Of a stretch of 36,047 nt of DNA, positions 16,622 through 24,955 are shown in pieces. The notes beneath the pieces were generated by a model. The model was not told the DNA's origin and made no database searches. It saw only the letters and a list, made by a program, of their open reading frames with translations. A program made the position numbers and the translations under genes. Source of the DNA: an uncultured Prevotella sp. (GTDB lineage: Bacteria; Bacteroidota; Bacteroidia; Bacteroidales; Bacteroidaceae); NCBI GenBank assembly GCA_900554835.1, contig USJD01000011.1, forward strand, positions 1 through 36,047, written 5' to 3'. Positions within the stretch are counted from its first letter, which is position 1, and each line of letters starts with the position of its first letter.

Positions 16622-18415
16622 TTAGTCTAACTTAAGTACTGCGAGGAAAGCCTTCTGAGGCACCTCTACATTACCAATCTGTTTCATACGCTTTTTACCC
16701 TTCTTCTGCTTCTCCAACAATTTGCGCTTACGGCTCACGTCACCACCATAACACTTGGCTGTAACGTCTTTACGTACCTGCTTGATGGTTTCACGCGCCA
16801 CAATCTTCGCTCCGATAGCTGCCTGAATGGCAATATCAAACTGCTGGCGTGGAATCAGGTCTTTCAGTTTCTCGCACATTCTGCGACCGAAAGCCACTGC
16901 ATTGTCACGGTGGGTCAGTGTACTCAAGGCATCCACTGGTTCACCATTGAGCAGGATGTCGAGCTTCACCAGGTCAGAGTGGCGGAAGCAGTCGATATGG
17001 TAGTCGAAGGAAGCGTAACCCTTCGAGATACTCTTCAGTTTATCATAGAAGTCGATGACAATCTCACCGAGAGGCAGCATGAAGTGCAGTTCCACACGGT
17101 TGCCGCTCACATATTCCTGATTGATGAGTTCGCCTCGCTTATCCAGACATAATTTCATGATAGGACCGATATAGTCGCATGCTGTGATGATAGTGGCACG
17201 GATATAAGGTTCCTCAATATGGTCTATCATCGTAGGATCAGGCAATCCCGAAGGATTGTGAACCTCCTTCTCACCGCCCTGCTTGTCATATACCATATAG
17301 GAAACGTTAGGCACCGTGGTGATGACATCCATATTAAACTCGCGGTCTAATCGCTCCTGCACGATTTCCATGTGGAGCAGGCCCAGGAATCCGCAACGGA
17401 AGCCGAAGCCTAAGGCCACCGAACTCTCTGGCGAGAAGGTAAGGGAAGCATCATTGAGCTGCAATTTCTCCAGCGAAGCACGGAGGTTCTCATAATCGCT
17501 CGGGTCAATCGGATAGACACCCGCAAAGACCATCGGCTTCACTTCCTGGAAGCCAGCAATAGCCTTTTCGCATGGACGTGCGATATGGGTAATGGTATCA
17601 CCCACCTTTACCTCGGTCGCATTCTTGATACCAGAGATGATGTAACCCACCTCACCGGTACCCAATTCCTTGCGAGGAATCATGTCCATCTTGAGTACTC
17701 CAATCTCATCAGCATCATATTCCATGCCCGTATTGAAGAACTTCACCTTATCACCCTTGCGGATGACGCCATTCTCAATTTTGAAGTAGGCGATGATACC
17801 ACGGAAGGAATTGAACACAGAGTCGAAGATCAAAGCCTGAAGTGGCGCCTTGTCATCACCCTCTGGATGAGGAACACGATTGACAACAGCCTCAAGAACA
17901 TCTTCTACACCCTCACCGGTCTTACCCGACGCACGGAGAATGTCTTCACGCTCGCAACCAATCAGATCAATGATTTCATCTTCTACCTCCTCCGGCATAG
18001 CCGAAGGCATATCTATCTTGTTGATGACCGGAATAATCTCCAGGTCATGATCTATAGCCATATATAGGTTGGAAATGGTCTGTGCCTGCACACCCTGTGT
18101 GGCATCTACGACCAAGAGCGCTCCCTCGCAAGCTGCGATGGAACGTGAAACCTCGTAGGAGAAATCGACGTGTCCCGGAGTATCAATGAGATTGAGGATG
18201 TATGCTTGTCCATCTTTTGCTTTATACTCCATCTGGATGGCGTGGCTCTTAATCGTGATACCGCGCTCTCTTTCCAAATCCATGTCGTCGAGCATCTGAC
18301 CCTCTGTGATCTTAATCGTCTGGGTCTTCTCCAACAAACGGTCTGCCAAGGTACTTTTACCATGGTCAATATGTGCAATAATGCAGAAATTTCTTATCTT
18401 ATTTATATTCTCCAT
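16622..18415 (-). CDS. lepA: Elongation factor 4 (LepA)
   Basis: A ribosome-binding translational GTPase implicated in back-translocation or initiation fidelity. The 597-residue length is typical. GTPase motifs are intact: AHIDHGKST at residues 14-22 (P-loop), DTPGHVDFSYEVSRS (G3), NKIDMPSA (G4). The family-specific C-terminal domain is present, including the VKCYGGDVSRKRKLLEKQKKGKKRMK-type stretch (here AKCYGGDVSRKRKLLEKQKK). It has its own promoter in the gap after mnmA and is followed on the same strand by the Crp/Fnr gene. Confidence 0.97.
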   Translation of the reverse strand: MENINKIRNFCIIAHIDHGKSTLADRLLEKTQTIKITEGQMLDDMDLERERGITIKSHAIQMEYKAKDGQAYILNLIDTPGHVDFSYEVSRSIAACEGALLVVDATQGVQAQTISNLYMAIDHDLEIIPVINKIDMPSAMPEEVEDEIIDLIGCEREDILRASGKTGEGVEDVLEAVVNRVPHPEGDDKAPLQALIFDSVFNSFRGIIAYFKIENGVIRKGDKVKFFNTGMEYDADEIGVLKMDMIPRKELGTGEVGYIISGIKNATEVKVGDTITHIARPCEKAIAGFQEVKPMVFAGVYPIDPSDYENLRASLEKLQLNDASLTFSPESSVALGFGFRCGFLGLLHMEIVQERLDREFNMDVITTVPNVSYMVYDKQGGEKEVHNPSGLPDPTMIDHIEEPYIRATIITACDYIGPIMKLCLDKRGELINQEYVSGNRVELHFMLPLGEIVIDFYDKLKSISKGYASFDYHIDCFRHSDLVKLDILLNGEPVDALSTLTHRDNAVAFGRRMCEKLKDLIPRQQFDIAIQAAIGAKIVARETIKQVRKDVTAKCYGGDVSRKRKLLEKQKKGKKRMKQIGNVEVPQKAFLAVLKLD

Positions 18416-18439
18416 ATATTATTTTCTCTCTTTAGTTTG

Positions 18440-18470
18440 CAAAATTACCTTATTTTTAGGAGAAAACCAA
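18440..18470 (-). promoter_or_regulatory. Promoter of lepA
   Basis: Minus-strand TTG (18470-18468), 20-nt spacer and TAATTTTG (18447-18440) give a good -33/-7 pair, leaving a leader of about 20 nt. Confidence 0.72.
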
Positions 18471-18501
18471 ATTTTTCACGTACATTTTTTGATTTATCGC
18501 C

Positions 18502-19578
18502 CTAAACCGTGATTTCTCCCGAACCATAACAGCGGTGGTGATTCTCATCATAAACCACACAGAACTGTCCTGGAGCCACTCCATGAATAGCCTCATCCGA
18601 GTGAATCATCCATCTGCCATCCTCCAGTTTTTCGATGGTAGCAGGATGATATTCCGGGGTATGACGGATCTTGAATGTGCCCCGTGACATCGGCACTTCG
18701 CGAGTTAGGAAATGGAAATCGTGCAGCGGAAACTCCTGTTTATAGGCTGTCTGAGGGTCATAGCCATGACTCACATAGAGGATATTCTTCTCTACGTCTT
18801 TCTTGATGACAAACCAAGGACCGCCGCCGAAGCCCAGTCCCTTACGCTGTCCGATGGTATGATACCACAATCCCTTGTGCTCACCGATACGCTTACCTGT
18901 TTCCAGTTCGATGACATCTCCCGGCAGATCACCTAAATAGCGGCGGATATAGTCATTATAGTTGATTTGTCCGAGGAAGCAGATGCCCTGACTGTCCTTG
19001 CGCTTGGCATTGATGAGATGTTCTCTTTCTGCGATTTCACGCACCTCGTTCTTGATATGATGACCGATTGGGAAGATAGCCTTCTTGAGTTGCCAGCTCT
19101 CTATCTGGGCCAGAAAGTCGGTCTGATCTTTCACCGGGTCAGGACTGGTAACGAGCCACTTATCCCCATTCTCATCTATTTCGGTCTGGGCATAATGTCC
19201 CGTAGCGATGAGGTCATAATTGTGTCCCATCTTCCGATCAAACGCACCGAACTTGATGAGTCTGTTGCACATCACATCCGGGTTAGGCGTATATCCAGCC
19301 TTCACCTTCTCCATTGTATATCGGGTAACCTCATTCCAGTATTCCTGATGACAATCCACCACTTCGAGTTTACAACCATATTTGCGAGCCACGGCAGTAG
19401 CCATTTCCAGGTCCTCCTCAGAAGAGCAGTCCCACTCTTCCTTTTCTTCCGGACCGATCTTGATATAGAAACAGTCGGGATGCAAACCCAGTTGGGTAAG
19501 TTCCCATACCACCACTGAGCTATCTACTCCGCCCGAAAGCAGCACCGCGATACGCTTGTCTATGATATTTTCAGTCAT
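18502..19578 (-). CDS. mnmA: tRNA-specific 2-thiouridylase
   Basis: Transfers sulfur to U34 of tRNA-Lys/Glu/Gln to make s2U. The ATP pyrophosphatase loop SGGVDSS spans residues 15-21. The first catalytic cysteine is C104 in NPDVMCNRLIKF, and the persulfide cysteine is in DSQGICFLG near residue 200. HTIGQRKGLGFGGGPWFVIKKD and the C-terminal barrel end FCVVYDENHHRCYGSGEI follow. The 358-residue length fits. It is the first of three same-strand genes (mnmA, lepA, Crp/Fnr), but lepA has its own promoter. Confidence 0.95.
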   Translation of the reverse strand: MTENIIDKRIAVLLSGGVDSSVVVWELTQLGLHPDCFYIKIGPEEKEEWDCSSEEDLEMATAVARKYGCKLEVVDCHQEYWNEVTRYTMEKVKAGYTPNPDVMCNRLIKFGAFDRKMGHNYDLIATGHYAQTEIDENGDKWLVTSPDPVKDQTDFLAQIESWQLKKAIFPIGHHIKNEVREIAEREHLINAKRKDSQGICFLGQINYNDYIRRYLGDLPGDVIELETGKRIGEHKGLWYHTIGQRKGLGFGGGPWFVIKKDVEKNILYVSHGYDPQTAYKQEFPLHDFHFLTREVPMSRGTFKIRHTPEYHPATIEKLEDGRWMIHSDEAIHGVAPGQFCVVYDENHHRCYGSGEITV

Positions 19579-19606
19579 TTCTTCTTATTTATGAATTAAT
19601 TGCGTG

Positions 19607-19614
19607 CAAAATTA
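19607..19614 (-). promoter_or_regulatory. -7 box of mnmA
   Basis: Minus-strand TAATTTTG followed by CA, 28 bases before the mnmA ATG. No good -33 TTG is seen. Confidence 0.5.
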
Positions 19615-19656
19615 CAAAAAAAGTGCGATACCTAACTATAAATAAATAAAAATTAG

Positions 19657-19664
19657 TACCTTTG
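19657..19664 (+). promoter_or_regulatory. -7 box of the YidE/AspT-like gene
   Basis: TACCTTTG followed by CA, about 30 bases before the ATG at 19694. It is divergent from the mnmA -7 box 43 bp away. The -33 element is unclear. Confidence 0.6.
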
Positions 19665-19693
19665 CACTCGAATTTTCAATTTTACAAGTAGTT

Positions 19694-21382
19694 ATGGATA
19701 TCTTAAGAAATCTATTTTACGGCTTCCCTGACCTTTGGGGAGGCGGTGTAGCCCATTCTGTCATGATACTTGCATTGGTCATCACACTGGGCTTGAGTCT
19801 CGGCAAGATTAAGGTGAAAGGTGTTTCCCTTGGCTTGGCGTGGATTCTCTTCATCGGTCTTATCTTTGGGCATTTCTCGCTCAATCTGGATGAGCACCTG
19901 CTCCACTTCCTCAAAGAGTTCGGTCTGATACTCTTCGTTTATTCCATCGGTCTGGAAGTGGGACCAAGTTTCTTTTCTTCATTCAAGAACGGTGGCAAGA
20001 GTCTCAACCTGCTCAGCATCATCGTCATTGCCCTGAGTATCATCACCACGCTCGGCATCTACTCCATCTCCGACACCTCTATCACTTCGATGGCTGGTAT
20101 CCTCTCTGGAGCAGTAACCAATACGCCTGGTCTCGGTGCTGCACAACAGGCATTCAGCGATTTGCGCCATATCGATGCTCCATCCATCGCAGCCGGCTAT
20201 GCCATCGCCTATCCAATGGGTGTACTGGGTGTCATCCTCTCTTTCGCCATCCTGCGATTTGCGCTCCGCATCGACAAGAATGAAGAAGAAGCACAGGCTA
20301 AGCGCGGATTCGGACATCTGGAAGCGATGACCCTCAACACATTCTCTGTGAAGATTACCAATAAAATGATTTTTGGTAAAACCGTGAAAGAAGTACGCCA
20401 TATCTTGGACCGTGACTTCATGATTTCGCAGATACACCGTCCTGACAACGACAGCAACAAGGAAATGGTCAACGGACAGACTGTACTCAACGAGGGCGAC
20501 ATCATCTATGTAGTGGCTCACCCTACTGTACAGGAGCCTCTCATCGCACTCTGCGGTGAAAAAGTAGATTTGGCATGGGAGGAGTTTGGTAATGAACTGA
20601 TTACCCGCCGTATTCGTATTACCAAGCCAGGCATCAACGGAAAGACCATCTCACAGATGCAGATTCGCTCTAACTTAGGTACCAACATCACTCGTGTAAA
20701 CCGTGCAGGCGTCGATCTGATAGCCACACCAAATTTGAAACTTCAATTGGGCGACCGTGTTACCGTAGTAGGTACAGAACTCGCCATCAGTCATACAGAG
20801 AAAGTATTGGGTAACCAGATGAAGCGACTCAACTACCCTAACCTGATTCCTATCTTCTTGGGTATCATGCTCGGTTGTATCGTTGCCAATATTCCTTTCT
20901 TCATCCCAGGCATCAACGAGAACCTGCGTCTTGGACTGACCGGTGGACCATTGGTAGTAGCCATCCTGATAGGTTATTTCGGTCCGAAGTACAACCTCGT
21001 GACTTACAATACGATATCCGCCAACCTCATGTTGCGAGAGATAGGTATCTGTATCTTCCTGGCATGTGTTGGACTCGGTACAGGAGAGCAGTTCATTGAG
21101 ACGGTGGCTACCGAGAAGGGTATGATCTGGATTCTCTATGGCATCGGCATCACCATGATTCCAATCCTGTTGGGCGGTATCATCGGCCGTTACCTGTTCC
21201 ACATCAATTACTTCACCCTGCTTGGCGTATTGGCTGGCGCCAATACGAACCCATCGGCTTTGGCATACGTAAGAGAACAGACCTCAGCCGATTCACCAAC
21301 CGTAGGCTATGCGAATGTATATCCATTTGCCATGTTCCTGCGCATTGTAACTATACAGATTATTATTTTCGTGTTCGGATAA
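19694..21382 (+). CDS. YidE/AspT-family putative transporter with two RCK_C domains
   Basis: A 562-residue inner-membrane protein of the aspartate:alanine-exchanger-like family. About five helices in the N-terminal half (from HSVMILALVITLGLSLG) include the repeat motif GxILSGAVTNTPGLGAAQQ. Two cytoplasmic TrkA-C (RCK_C) regulatory domains follow at ~208-285 and ~297-372, both with NEGD/QLGD-type turns. A second membrane half (from ~385) carries the matching motif LAGANTNPSALAYV. The internal duplication with a pseudo-symmetric TNTPGL/TNPSAL pair fits the family. The substrate is not determined. It precedes a ThrE-like exporter by 43 bp, so the two may be co-transcribed. Confidence 0.87.
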   Translation: MDILRNLFYGFPDLWGGGVAHSVMILALVITLGLSLGKIKVKGVSLGLAWILFIGLIFGHFSLNLDEHLLHFLKEFGLILFVYSIGLEVGPSFFSSFKNGGKSLNLLSIIVIALSIITTLGIYSISDTSITSMAGILSGAVTNTPGLGAAQQAFSDLRHIDAPSIAAGYAIAYPMGVLGVILSFAILRFALRIDKNEEEAQAKRGFGHLEAMTLNTFSVKITNKMIFGKTVKEVRHILDRDFMISQIHRPDNDSNKEMVNGQTVLNEGDIIYVVAHPTVQEPLIALCGEKVDLAWEEFGNELITRRIRITKPGINGKTISQMQIRSNLGTNITRVNRAGVDLIATPNLKLQLGDRVTVVGTELAISHTEKVLGNQMKRLNYPNLIPIFLGIMLGCIVANIPFFIPGINENLRLGLTGGPLVVAILIGYFGPKYNLVTYNTISANLMLREIGICIFLACVGLGTGEQFIETVATEKGMIWILYGIGITMIPILLGGIIGRYLFHINYFTLLGVLAGANTNPSALAYVREQTSADSPTVGYANVYPFAMFLRIVTIQIIIFVFG

Positions 21383-21425
21383 AAACGGACCCACTTTATA
21401 ATTATTAAGGATAAAAAAAACATTC

Positions 21426-22916
21426 ATGGAAAAGGAGAATGAATTAGGGGCAATCTTAGCCAATTCAGAAGAAAACAAGACATGCAAGTGTGGTAACGAG
21501 AAAGGCAACTGCAAGTGTATGGAGATTTCCGAGGCCGAACTTCGTAGAAAACTCGACCTTCTGCTCCGTACAGGAAGCATCCTCATGGAGAGCGCAGCCG
21601 ACACCTCACGCATCATGCGAACAATGAAACGAGCTGCTGCTTTCTTAGGACTCGACGAGAAATACCTGCATCTCTACATCAACTGGAACGTCCTGATGGT
21701 GAACTATAGCGACGAGGAGCACTCGTTCTCTAAGTTCCAGCGCTGCGAGAAGCACGGCATCAACCTGACATCCATTTCAATGATCAGTAAGTTGACCTGG
21801 CGTGCCATCAAGGAGGACTATTCGCTCGACCAATATGAGGCAGCACTCAACGAGGTAAAGGCAACTCCTCGCAGTTTCACCCCTTGGCAGGTAGCTATCG
21901 GCGGTGGATTTGCCTGCGGTGGATTCTGCATTCAGTTCGGTTGTGACTGGCCAGCATTCTTCTATTGTTCATTGGCAGCCATCCTCGGTTTCCGCCTTCG
22001 TATGTTCCTGCCTTCCAAAGGTTGCAATAACTATGTGGCTATCGGTATCTCAGCATTTGTTGCTACTCTTATCGCATGGCTCACCTCTTTCCTTTCGCTC
22101 AATCCAAGCATTGCCAACAGCCTGCCAGATTTCATGCATTCTGCTACTCCTTGGCATCCACTGATGGCGTGTGCCCTCTTTATCGTACCGGGTGTACCGC
22201 TGATCAACTTTGTGAGTGATATGCTCGACGGATATATCGAGGTGGGTATGGTAAGAGCACTCAACACATTGCTGATGGTGTTGGCTATGGCTTTCGGTAT
22301 CGCATTCGCTATCCAGGTATGTCACATCGATAATTTCGTGAAGGATCTCACCATGACTCCTCACCACGAATATTGGGAATTTGCCATCGCAGCAGCCGTA
22401 TCAGCTATGGGTTTCTCTACCATTTTCAGTATTCCGAGAAGACTGTTGCCAGCAGTAGCCGTAGGAGGTATCATCGCCGTATGTTTCCGTAACTTTGTGA
22501 ACCTCGGTCCAAGCAATGGCAATATCGGTCTGGATATGGGTTTGAGCATCGGTTCCTTGGCAGGTTCAGCCCTCATCAGTATCATTGTCATCAAGGCCCG
22601 TCACTGGTTCCACACTCCTCACCAGTGTATCACGATTCCAAGTGTAATCCCTATGGTACCGGGTGTATTGATGTATCGTGCACTCTTTGCTTTCATTGAT
22701 ATGCACGGTGTGGTAGGTGAGGTTACGGTAGGCATGAACAATGCCATCAAGGCATCGCTTGCTATCATCTGCATCGCTCTGGGTGTAGCCATTCCGAATG
22801 TCTTCTTCCGCCGCTTTATTGCAGACAACCGCAAGCGCAAGCTCTTCAATATGCTCGTGGAAAGAAAGAAGAAGAACGGCGAATTTGTGGATTTGCATGA
22901 AGTAGAAATCAAATAG
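21426..22916 (+). CDS. ThrE-family threonine/serine exporter-like protein (fused two-domain form)
   Basis: A 496-residue inner-membrane protein. Residues ~38-130 are a cytoplasmic DUF1212-type lead (RTGSILMESAADTSRIMRTMKRAAAFLG). Two membrane domains follow: residues ~155-300 (ThrE), with VPGVPLINFVSDMLDGY, and residues ~315-475 (ThrE_2), with VIPMVPGVLMYRALFAF. Many bacteria split these domains between two proteins; here they are fused. The extreme N terminus has cysteines at 20, 22, 29 and 31 (CxCx6CxC), unusual for this family and suggestive of metal binding. It lies 43 bp after the YidE/AspT-like gene, consistent with a shared role in amino-acid exchange, which is inferred only. Confidence 0.85.
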   Translation: MEKENELGAILANSEENKTCKCGNEKGNCKCMEISEAELRRKLDLLLRTGSILMESAADTSRIMRTMKRAAAFLGLDEKYLHLYINWNVLMVNYSDEEHSFSKFQRCEKHGINLTSISMISKLTWRAIKEDYSLDQYEAALNEVKATPRSFTPWQVAIGGGFACGGFCIQFGCDWPAFFYCSLAAILGFRLRMFLPSKGCNNYVAIGISAFVATLIAWLTSFLSLNPSIANSLPDFMHSATPWHPLMACALFIVPGVPLINFVSDMLDGYIEVGMVRALNTLLMVLAMAFGIAFAIQVCHIDNFVKDLTMTPHHEYWEFAIAAAVSAMGFSTIFSIPRRLLPAVAVGGIIAVCFRNFVNLGPSNGNIGLDMGLSIGSLAGSALISIIVIKARHWFHTPHQCITIPSVIPMVPGVLMYRALFAFIDMHGVVGEVTVGMNNAIKASLAIICIALGVAIPNVFFRRFIADNRKRKLFNMLVERKKKNGEFVDLHEVEIK

Positions 22917-22960
22917 AGCCTTATTTCATCAAAAAGAACAAGACTCAATTATTATAATAA

Positions 22961-22988
22961 GGGTGTGTCATGGAATTATGACACACCC
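22961..22988 (+). terminator. Hairpin terminator, repeat family copy 3
   Basis: 11-bp core stem GGGTGTGTCAT / ATGACACACCC (22961-22971 and 22978-22988) with loop GGAATT, then CTC and a T-run ending near 22997. The outer left arm has diverged from copies 1 and 2, so it now works best in the plus direction, after the ThrE-like gene. Confidence 0.8.
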
Positions 22989-23005
22989 TCTTTTTTTCTT
23001 CATTA

Positions 23006-23074
23006 TTTTTATTCATCGGATTACACGGAGTTATCGGATGAAGAAAAACAATGAAGAAATCCGATGAATAAAAA
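23006..23074. repeat. 17-bp inverted repeat enclosing the tail repeat, copy 2
   Basis: Perfect 17-bp arms at 23006-23022 and 23058-23074 with a 35-nt spacer. The 26-nt tail repeat shared with 8201-8226 lies at 23012-23037, overlapping the left arm and entering the spacer. Confidence 0.75.
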
Positions 23075-23131
23075 CTATAAAGAAAACTGATAAAGAAAGA
23101 TGAATAAAATGATATCATGAAAATTGATTCT

Positions 23132-23197
23132 CTGGGCAAGGAAAAATTTACGGCTGGGCAAGGAGAAATTTTTCCCTGGGCAGGGAAAAATAAAAGT
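23132..23197 (+). repeat. Three 22-nt tandem repeats
   Basis: Units begin at 23132, 23154 and 23176, each starting CTGGGCAAGG or CTGGGCAGGG followed by an A/T-rich half. The period is exactly 22 nt. The function is unknown; it lies about 150 bp upstream of the men -7 box. Confidence 0.75.
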
Positions 23198-23343
23198 GGG
23201 TCATGACTCTCGGAAAAGAAGCGCTTCTGATAAATGTCCTGTCCTTTACAAGGATGTAAATATCTTTTCTCATTTTTGATGGCATATTTTGTTTTATTAA
23301 TGATTTTTTCTTCTTTTTCTCTCCCTATTTCAATTATTTGTTG

Positions 23344-23351
23344 TATCTTTG
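23344..23351 (+). promoter_or_regulatory. -7 box of the menaquinone cluster
   Basis: TATCTTTG followed by CC, 33 bases before the ATG at 23384. The -33 element is not clear. It lies downstream of an in-frame ATG at 23234, ruling that start out. Confidence 0.6.
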
Positions 23352-23383
23352 CCTTTAAACAGAACCAAAAAGGAATTAAGACT

Positions 23384-23902
23384 ATGAATATAGAACATTT
23401 TATTGATAGAATAGAAAAAACAGATGGTCTTTCCCAGACCCTCGGAATGCATTTTATATCAACTCCAGAGCCTGACACGCTCCAAGCCACCATGAAAGTG
23501 GATGAAAGAAACAAGCAACCTTTCGGATTCCTCAGTGGGGGTGCCTCACTTGCACTGGCAGAAAATCTGGCAGGTGTAGGTTCGTTGGCACTTTGTCCGG
23601 GCCAAATAGCCGTGGGCATCAACGTGAGCGGTACCCATGTTCTGGCAGTTTCTGAGGGCGATACCGTTACTGCATTCGGTAAACTCATTCATAAGGGAAG
23701 AACCCTGCATACATGGAAAATAGATATCAAGAACTCAGCTGGAGACATCATCTGTACTGTACAGGTAACCAACTACGTCTTCACTCCTAAAAAAGACAGC
23801 GGAAAGAAGGTAAACCTGCAGGATGCTGAGGATAAACCGCTACAGGAAGATGATACCCCTATGCAAGCAACAGAAAACCCATCAACCAATCAGGAGGACT
23901 AA
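23384..23902 (+). CDS. menI: Hotdog-fold thioesterase, probable DHNA-CoA thioesterase
   Basis: A PaaI-type hotdog thioesterase of 172 residues. The core is MKVDERNKQPFGFLSGGASLALAENLAGVGS (putative catalytic Glu in LALAEN) followed by GTHVLAVSEGDTVTAFGKLIHKGRTLHTWKIDIKN. Its place directly ahead of menF, menD and menB suggests hydrolysis of 1,4-dihydroxy-2-naphthoyl-CoA in menaquinone synthesis; this role is inferred from context. The start at 23384 follows the -7 box and gives the normal hotdog length. The last ~37 residues form a charged, low-complexity tail not needed for the fold. The menF ATG follows six bases after the stop. Confidence 0.82.
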   Translation: MNIEHFIDRIEKTDGLSQTLGMHFISTPEPDTLQATMKVDERNKQPFGFLSGGASLALAENLAGVGSLALCPGQIAVGINVSGTHVLAVSEGDTVTAFGKLIHKGRTLHTWKIDIKNSAGDIICTVQVTNYVFTPKKDSGKKVNLQDAEDKPLQEDDTPMQATENPSTNQED

Positions 23903-23908
23903 AACGGC

Positions 23909-24931
23909 ATGTCAGCATTTGCATTTTATCGACTCCCCTATAAAGATCACTATACGTTGGTGATGCAGCATGATGATGATCCCGAAAAACTCAATTCCGT
24001 CAATGAACTGAATGGGAAACATGGCTTCGTCATCGCCCCTTTCACGCCTTCGGAAGAATGTCCTATTCTCCTGATGCGCCCCGATGTGGTCAAACACTTC
24101 CCTATCCAGGCAGTAACTACAGACAATAAGAAGATTCATTTTCCAGAATCTGTCAGCGAGAAAGAAGCATACCAGAAAGATTTCGAAGATTTCCATCAGC
24201 AACTGACCAAGGGAATATTCGACAAAATCGTATTGGCTCGCTGCTCACACCAGAAATCACCTGAAGCAAAAGGACTGAAGGCTGAAGAACTTTTCAAGAA
24301 GGCCTGCCAGATGTACCCACGCCTCTTTATCGCGCTCGTCTCCACGACCCAATCGGGCACATGGCTCATGGCTACGCCGGAAATACTGCTCAGTGGAAAC
24401 GGATGCGAATTCAAGACCATGGCCCTGGCTGGAACACATACCGGAGAAGAAACAGTCTGGACGAAGAAGGAACAGGAAGAACAGCAGTACGTAACCGACT
24501 ACATCGAGGATGTCATCTCAGAATTTACGGATGAATACAGCAAGAAAGGACCTTTCACCACAATGGCTGCCAACCTCTACCATCTTCGTACCGATTTCCT
24601 CTTCCGACTGGAAGATACCGACTGCTTGGGCGAGGTACTGGATGCACTCTTTCCTACCCCAGCAATCTGCGGTATTCCCAAGGAAGAAACCCGCCAATAC
24701 ATCCTGGATCATGAAAGTATCAACCGCAAATACTACAGCGGATTCGTAGGTCCCCTCATGCCTTCGGGAGAAACCCAACTCTATGTTTCACTCAGATGCA
24801 TGAATATACACCAGGGAGGCAGTTTCCAACTTTATGCAGGCGGAGGACTGCTTGCTGAAAGTGAAATGCAAAAAGAATGGGAAGAAACTGAGGCAAAATT
24901 AGGAACCATGAGAGCTGTTATCATCGAGTAA
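23909..24931 (+). CDS. menF: Isochorismate synthase
   Basis: Converts chorismate to isochorismate, the entry step to menaquinone. The 340-residue protein is a chorismate-binding enzyme. KGIFDKIVLARCSHQ (near 104) and WLMATPEILLSGNGCEFKTMALAGTH precede the C-terminal catalytic blocks FPTPAICGIPKEETRQYI, YSGFVGP and YAGGGLLAESEMQKEWEETEAKLGTM. It is shorter than the 431-residue E. coli enzyme, mainly at the N terminus. An AGGAGG lies 11 bases upstream of the ATG within the end of the preceding gene, so the pair is likely coupled. Confidence 0.92.
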   Translation: MSAFAFYRLPYKDHYTLVMQHDDDPEKLNSVNELNGKHGFVIAPFTPSEECPILLMRPDVVKHFPIQAVTTDNKKIHFPESVSEKEAYQKDFEDFHQQLTKGIFDKIVLARCSHQKSPEAKGLKAEELFKKACQMYPRLFIALVSTTQSGTWLMATPEILLSGNGCEFKTMALAGTHTGEETVWTKKEQEEQQYVTDYIEDVISEFTDEYSKKGPFTTMAANLYHLRTDFLFRLEDTDCLGEVLDALFPTPAICGIPKEETRQYILDHESINRKYYSGFVGPLMPSGETQLYVSLRCMNIHQGGSFQLYAGGGLLAESEMQKEWEETEAKLGTMRAVIIE

Positions 24932-24955
24932 TCATACATTTAAAAAAGCAGATTC

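Larger units (their letters stand above)
22917..23383. other. 467-bp repeat-rich intergenic region before the menaquinone cluster
   Basis: No credible gene. It contains, in order: terminator copy 3; a 26-nt tail repeat within a 17-bp inverted repeat; three 22-nt tandem units; a 12-bp perfect palindrome (AGAAGCGCTTCT, 23217-23228); and the -7 box of the men cluster. Long ORFs across it on both strands are composed of repeat DNA and are not convincing. Confidence 0.7.

Noticed and set aside
23234..23383. N-terminal extension of the hotdog thioesterase
   Set aside because: It lies upstream of the -7 box and would add a non-family hydrophobic segment.
22945..23688. 247-codon ORF on the minus strand through the repeat region
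   Set aside because: It runs through a terminator hairpin, tandem repeats and the antisense of the thioesterase gene.
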